Source of the DNA: an uncultured Oscillospiraceae bacterium
GTDB lineage: Bacteria > Bacillota > Clostridia > Oscillospirales > Acutalibacteraceae
DNA length: 7,848 nucleotides
NCBI GenBank assembly: GCA_900552605.1
Contig: USAR01000061.1
Span: 1-7,848 of the forward strand
Direction: 5' to 3'
Shown one piece after another: positions 6,537 through 7,848 of this stretch; the first letter of the stretch is position 1, and each line of letters begins with the position of its first letter. The notes beneath the pieces are model-generated. The model was not told the DNA's origin and ran no database searches. It saw only the letters and a list, made by a program, of their open reading frames with translations. The position numbers were made by a program, and so were the translations under genes.

Positions 6537-6711
6537 TTGCTCTTTTGCATCATCTTGATATCAACTGTCAGCCACCGTATGCAGCGTCGCCCACGCGCAG
6601 CGCCGCAGATGTGAGCTGTTCCAAGGAAAATTCAGCGGTATGCAAACGAAAAGCTATCTATAAAAAACACCTGAAATAAACCGCCGAGCTTTCGACCTTT
6701 CAAAAATAATT
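6537..6711. other. Noncoding stretch with repeat copy C
   Basis: The gap between the DUF2752-like gene and the convergent lipoprotein gene totals 250 nt. Apart from repeat copy C (6584-6657) and the hairpin terminator at 6712-6748, I see no gene, promoter or RNA in it. The stretch 6658-6711 is AT-rich and featureless. Confidence 0.6.
6584..6657 (+). repeat. Dispersed intergenic repeat, copy C, with inverted core
   Basis: The 20-mer at 6584-6603 is the exact reverse complement of the 20-mer at 3086-3105 in copy B. The blocks that follow are in the same orientation as copy B: CGCAGATGTGAGCTGTTC (6604-6621, against CGCATATGGGGCTGTTC) and TGCAAACGAAAAGCTAT (6641-6657, identical to 3140-3156). 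AAAATTCAGCG, also seen in copy A, lies between them. The GAAACGGTTG block and the two hairpins are absent here. Confidence 0.75.
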
Positions 6712-6750
6712 AAACCGCCTGCTGCAAAATACAACTGTCAGGCGGTTTTT
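6712..6750. terminator. Probable bidirectional terminator between convergent genes
   Basis: A 10-bp stem (AAACCGCCTG at 6712-6721 with CAGGCGGTTT at 6739-6748) closes a 17-nt loop. On the plus strand it ends in TTTTT, serving the DUF2752-like gene; on the minus strand it is followed by an AT-rich TTTAATTATTTTTG, serving the lipoprotein gene, whose stop codon is about 38 nt away. Confidence 0.75.
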
Positions 6751-6786
6751 AAATCCACAGCAAATCAAAAAGCAAGTAAAACTGTT

Positions 6787-7251
6787 TTATTTTTCAGAAT
6801 AAATAATTTTAATATTACTGTTATAAGCGTTAACAGTAATCGATCCAACACCTGTTTTCCACTGAGGCTTGGTTTCATCGCCGGTAGGTTTGCCGAATTG
6901 CTCGGTATACATTTTTGTAATGCTTTTCAAAAGCTTGACCGCGCTTGAATTATCGGCCGGCTCAACGGTAACGGTAACTGATTCCAACCCGTTTTTTCCG
7001 AAAATATACACGATGTTCTGTGGTATACCTATACCCTGCGGCATTATATCAAGCTTTTCTATATTGTCGGTGTAAAGCATACTGTCGCCCGATGTAACAA
7101 GCAGACGGTCTGTTGATTCATTAACCTCGTCTATTGACATTCCCCAACGTGTTTTTTCGAAATACCCGTTTTTGGCTTTAGAACCGCAGCCGAAAAGCAT
7201 CACCGAAACCATAGCGGCAACCGTGAAAAGCGATATTATTCTTTTGATCAC
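6787..7251 (-). CDS. Small secreted lipoprotein of unknown function
   Basis: The protein has 154 residues from GTG at 7251-7249. That start is preferred because GAGGTG (plus-strand CACCTC, 7258-7263) lies 6 nt upstream; an in-frame GTG at 7260 would leave no room for a ribosome binding site and adds only MHF. The N-terminus is a lipoprotein signal peptide: basic MIKR, hydrophobic core IISLFTVAAMVSVM, and lipobox L19-F20-G21-C22, so Cys22 should be lipidated and the protein anchored on the outside of the membrane. The mature part contains WGMSIDEVNESTDR near 39-52, a motif start seen in several short extracytoplasmic proteins, and a predicted alternating beta pattern (SVTVTVEPADN, GSITVNAYNSNIKIIY). 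I recognise no named family. It follows the minus-strand gene at 7345 with a hairpin between, so it may have its own promoter, which I could not identify. Confidence 0.82.
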   Translation of the reverse strand: MIKRIISLFTVAAMVSVMLFGCGSKAKNGYFEKTRWGMSIDEVNESTDRLLVTSGDSMLYTDNIEKLDIMPQGIGIPQNIVYIFGKNGLESVTVTVEPADNSSAVKLLKSITKMYTEQFGKPTGDETKPQWKTGVGSITVNAYNSNIKIIYSEK

Positions 7252-7284
7252 AAAGTGCACCTCGCTTTTATATTTTGTATTCAG

Positions 7285-7320
7285 AAAAAATGCCGCTTAT
7301 GAAACATTGCGGCAGTTTTT
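7285..7320 (-). terminator. Hairpin terminator of the minus-strand gene at the right edge
   Basis: On the minus strand, TGCCGC (7314-7309) pairs with GCGGCA (7296-7291), with an extra ATG/CAT pairing near the loop, followed by TTTTTT (7290-7285). It lies 31 nt after the stop codon at 7345. The plus-strand side also has a T-run (GTTTTTTC), so it could work in both directions. The stem is short, with 6 uninterrupted base pairs. Confidence 0.6.
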
Positions 7321-7344
7321 TCATTTTACTTTTATCAGCAGCAA

Positions 7345-7848
7345 CTACATTTCTTTTATAATTTTCTCAAACGGGTCAGTGCTGTCGAAAATACCGTCAA
7401 AAATTGATGTTGCATTTTCATTGTCAAAAACATTCGGCAAAATAGCATCGCTGTTTGCAAGGTAACGTTTTTTTACACGAGCAGCATAGCAGAACAGCAG
7501 CCAATTTGCCTGTTTCTTTTCAGGTCTTACGGCAAACAGAGCATCAAACTCGGCATCACCCGTTATGCGCCGCCACTGAAATGCCATATCGAGCTGCTCG
7601 GCGCTTCCCTTAACATCGGCCGTTTCCCCGTTCAGCTGTGCCGTAACACGGCGCCTTTGGCGACGGCTTTTAAACAAATAGCCGTCGTTAACCAAAATTC
7701 TTACATTGCTGTTGATATTTTCAAGGTGATATTTGTTATTGTTCTTTTTTGGATTTCCTGTAATAAGCGTTACATCGAATTTTTCGTAATCGATTTTATC
7801 AAAAAGCCTTGTCAGGGCGTTCTGATGAATGAAAGGCGACATAAAATC
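7345..7848 (-). CDS. Hypothetical protein, 5' end beyond the window; weak likeness to CDP-glycerol glycerophosphotransferase N-terminal region
   Basis: The frame is open from the right edge (Asp-Phe precede the first Met at 7842), so the gene probably continues outside the window; 167 codons are visible, ending in TAG at 7345-7347. Phrases such as NALTRLFDKIDYEKFDVTLITGNP, NINSNVRILVNDG and AEFDALFAVRP recall the N-terminal, glycosyltransferase-like part of CDP-glycerol glycerophosphotransferase and related wall or capsule polymer enzymes, where a segment of the type NxIDYxKYDVTL, NPNVRVL and EFDVAIxF is common. Here the usual IYxHNDM segment after it is replaced by KKRYLANSDAILPNVFDNEN and the protein stops soon afterwards at IIKEM, without the large C-terminal transferase domain. 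It could be a stand-alone variant, a truncated remnant or an unrelated protein. The likeness is from memory of motifs, not a search. A terminator follows. Confidence 0.45.
   Translation of the reverse strand, partial: DFMSPFIHQNALTRLFDKIDYEKFDVTLITGNPKKNNNKYHLENINSNVRILVNDGYLFKSRRQRRRVTAQLNGETADVKGSAEQLDMAFQWRRITGDAEFDALFAVRPEKKQANWLLFCYAARVKKRYLANSDAILPNVFDNENATSIFDGIFDSTDPFEKIIKEM

Noticed and set aside
6110..7269. The 12-mer CACCTCGCTTTT occurs both in the TM2 terminator (6130-6141) and upstream of the lipoprotein gene (7258-7269)
   Set aside because: A single 12-base match between two places in a window of this size is expected by chance, and one copy is explained by a terminator arm and the other by a GAGGTG ribosome binding site.

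Overview
The window looks like chromosomal DNA from a low- to mid-GC Firmicute of the class Clostridia, probably a gut Ruminococcaceae/Oscillospiraceae-type anaerobe. The reasons are the close similarity of DnaK and DnaJ to Bacillus/Clostridium proteins, strong AGGAG-type ribosome binding sites, TTG and GTG starts, consensus sigma-A-like promoters and short factor-independent terminators. The family-level placement is inference.

Layout from left to right. Positions 1-2640 hold the 3' two-thirds of dnaK and a complete dnaJ, the end of a heat-shock chaperone operon whose upstream part (usually hrcA-grpE) lies outside the window. A perfect 13-bp stem-loop lies between the two genes, and a terminator follows dnaJ. 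Positions 2728-3275 contain no convincing gene but hold two oppositely oriented copies (A and B) of a hairpin-rich repeat. Positions 3276-5600 carry a promoter, a lemA-family gene and a gene for a large DUF2207-like membrane protein with a glycine-rich tail, forming a two-gene operon. Positions 5629-6141 are a TM2-domain/double zinc-ribbon gene with a perfect consensus promoter and its own terminator. Positions 6189-6536 encode a small DUF2752-like membrane protein. Positions 6537-6786 are noncoding, with a third repeat copy (C) and a hairpin terminator between convergent genes. On the minus strand, 6787-7251 encodes a small lipoprotein, and 7345-7848 is the 3' end of a gene that runs off the window and faintly resembles the N-terminal part of CDP-glycerol glycerophosphotransferase-like proteins.

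How the genes fit together: DnaK and DnaJ act with GrpE in protein folding. The middle block (LemA, DUF2207, TM2, DUF2752) is a run of poorly characterised envelope proteins, two of them clearly cotranscribed. The least explained structure is the intergenic repeat family, in which a 20-bp GC-rich core in copy C is the exact reverse complement of the core in copy B while the flanks stay in the same orientation.
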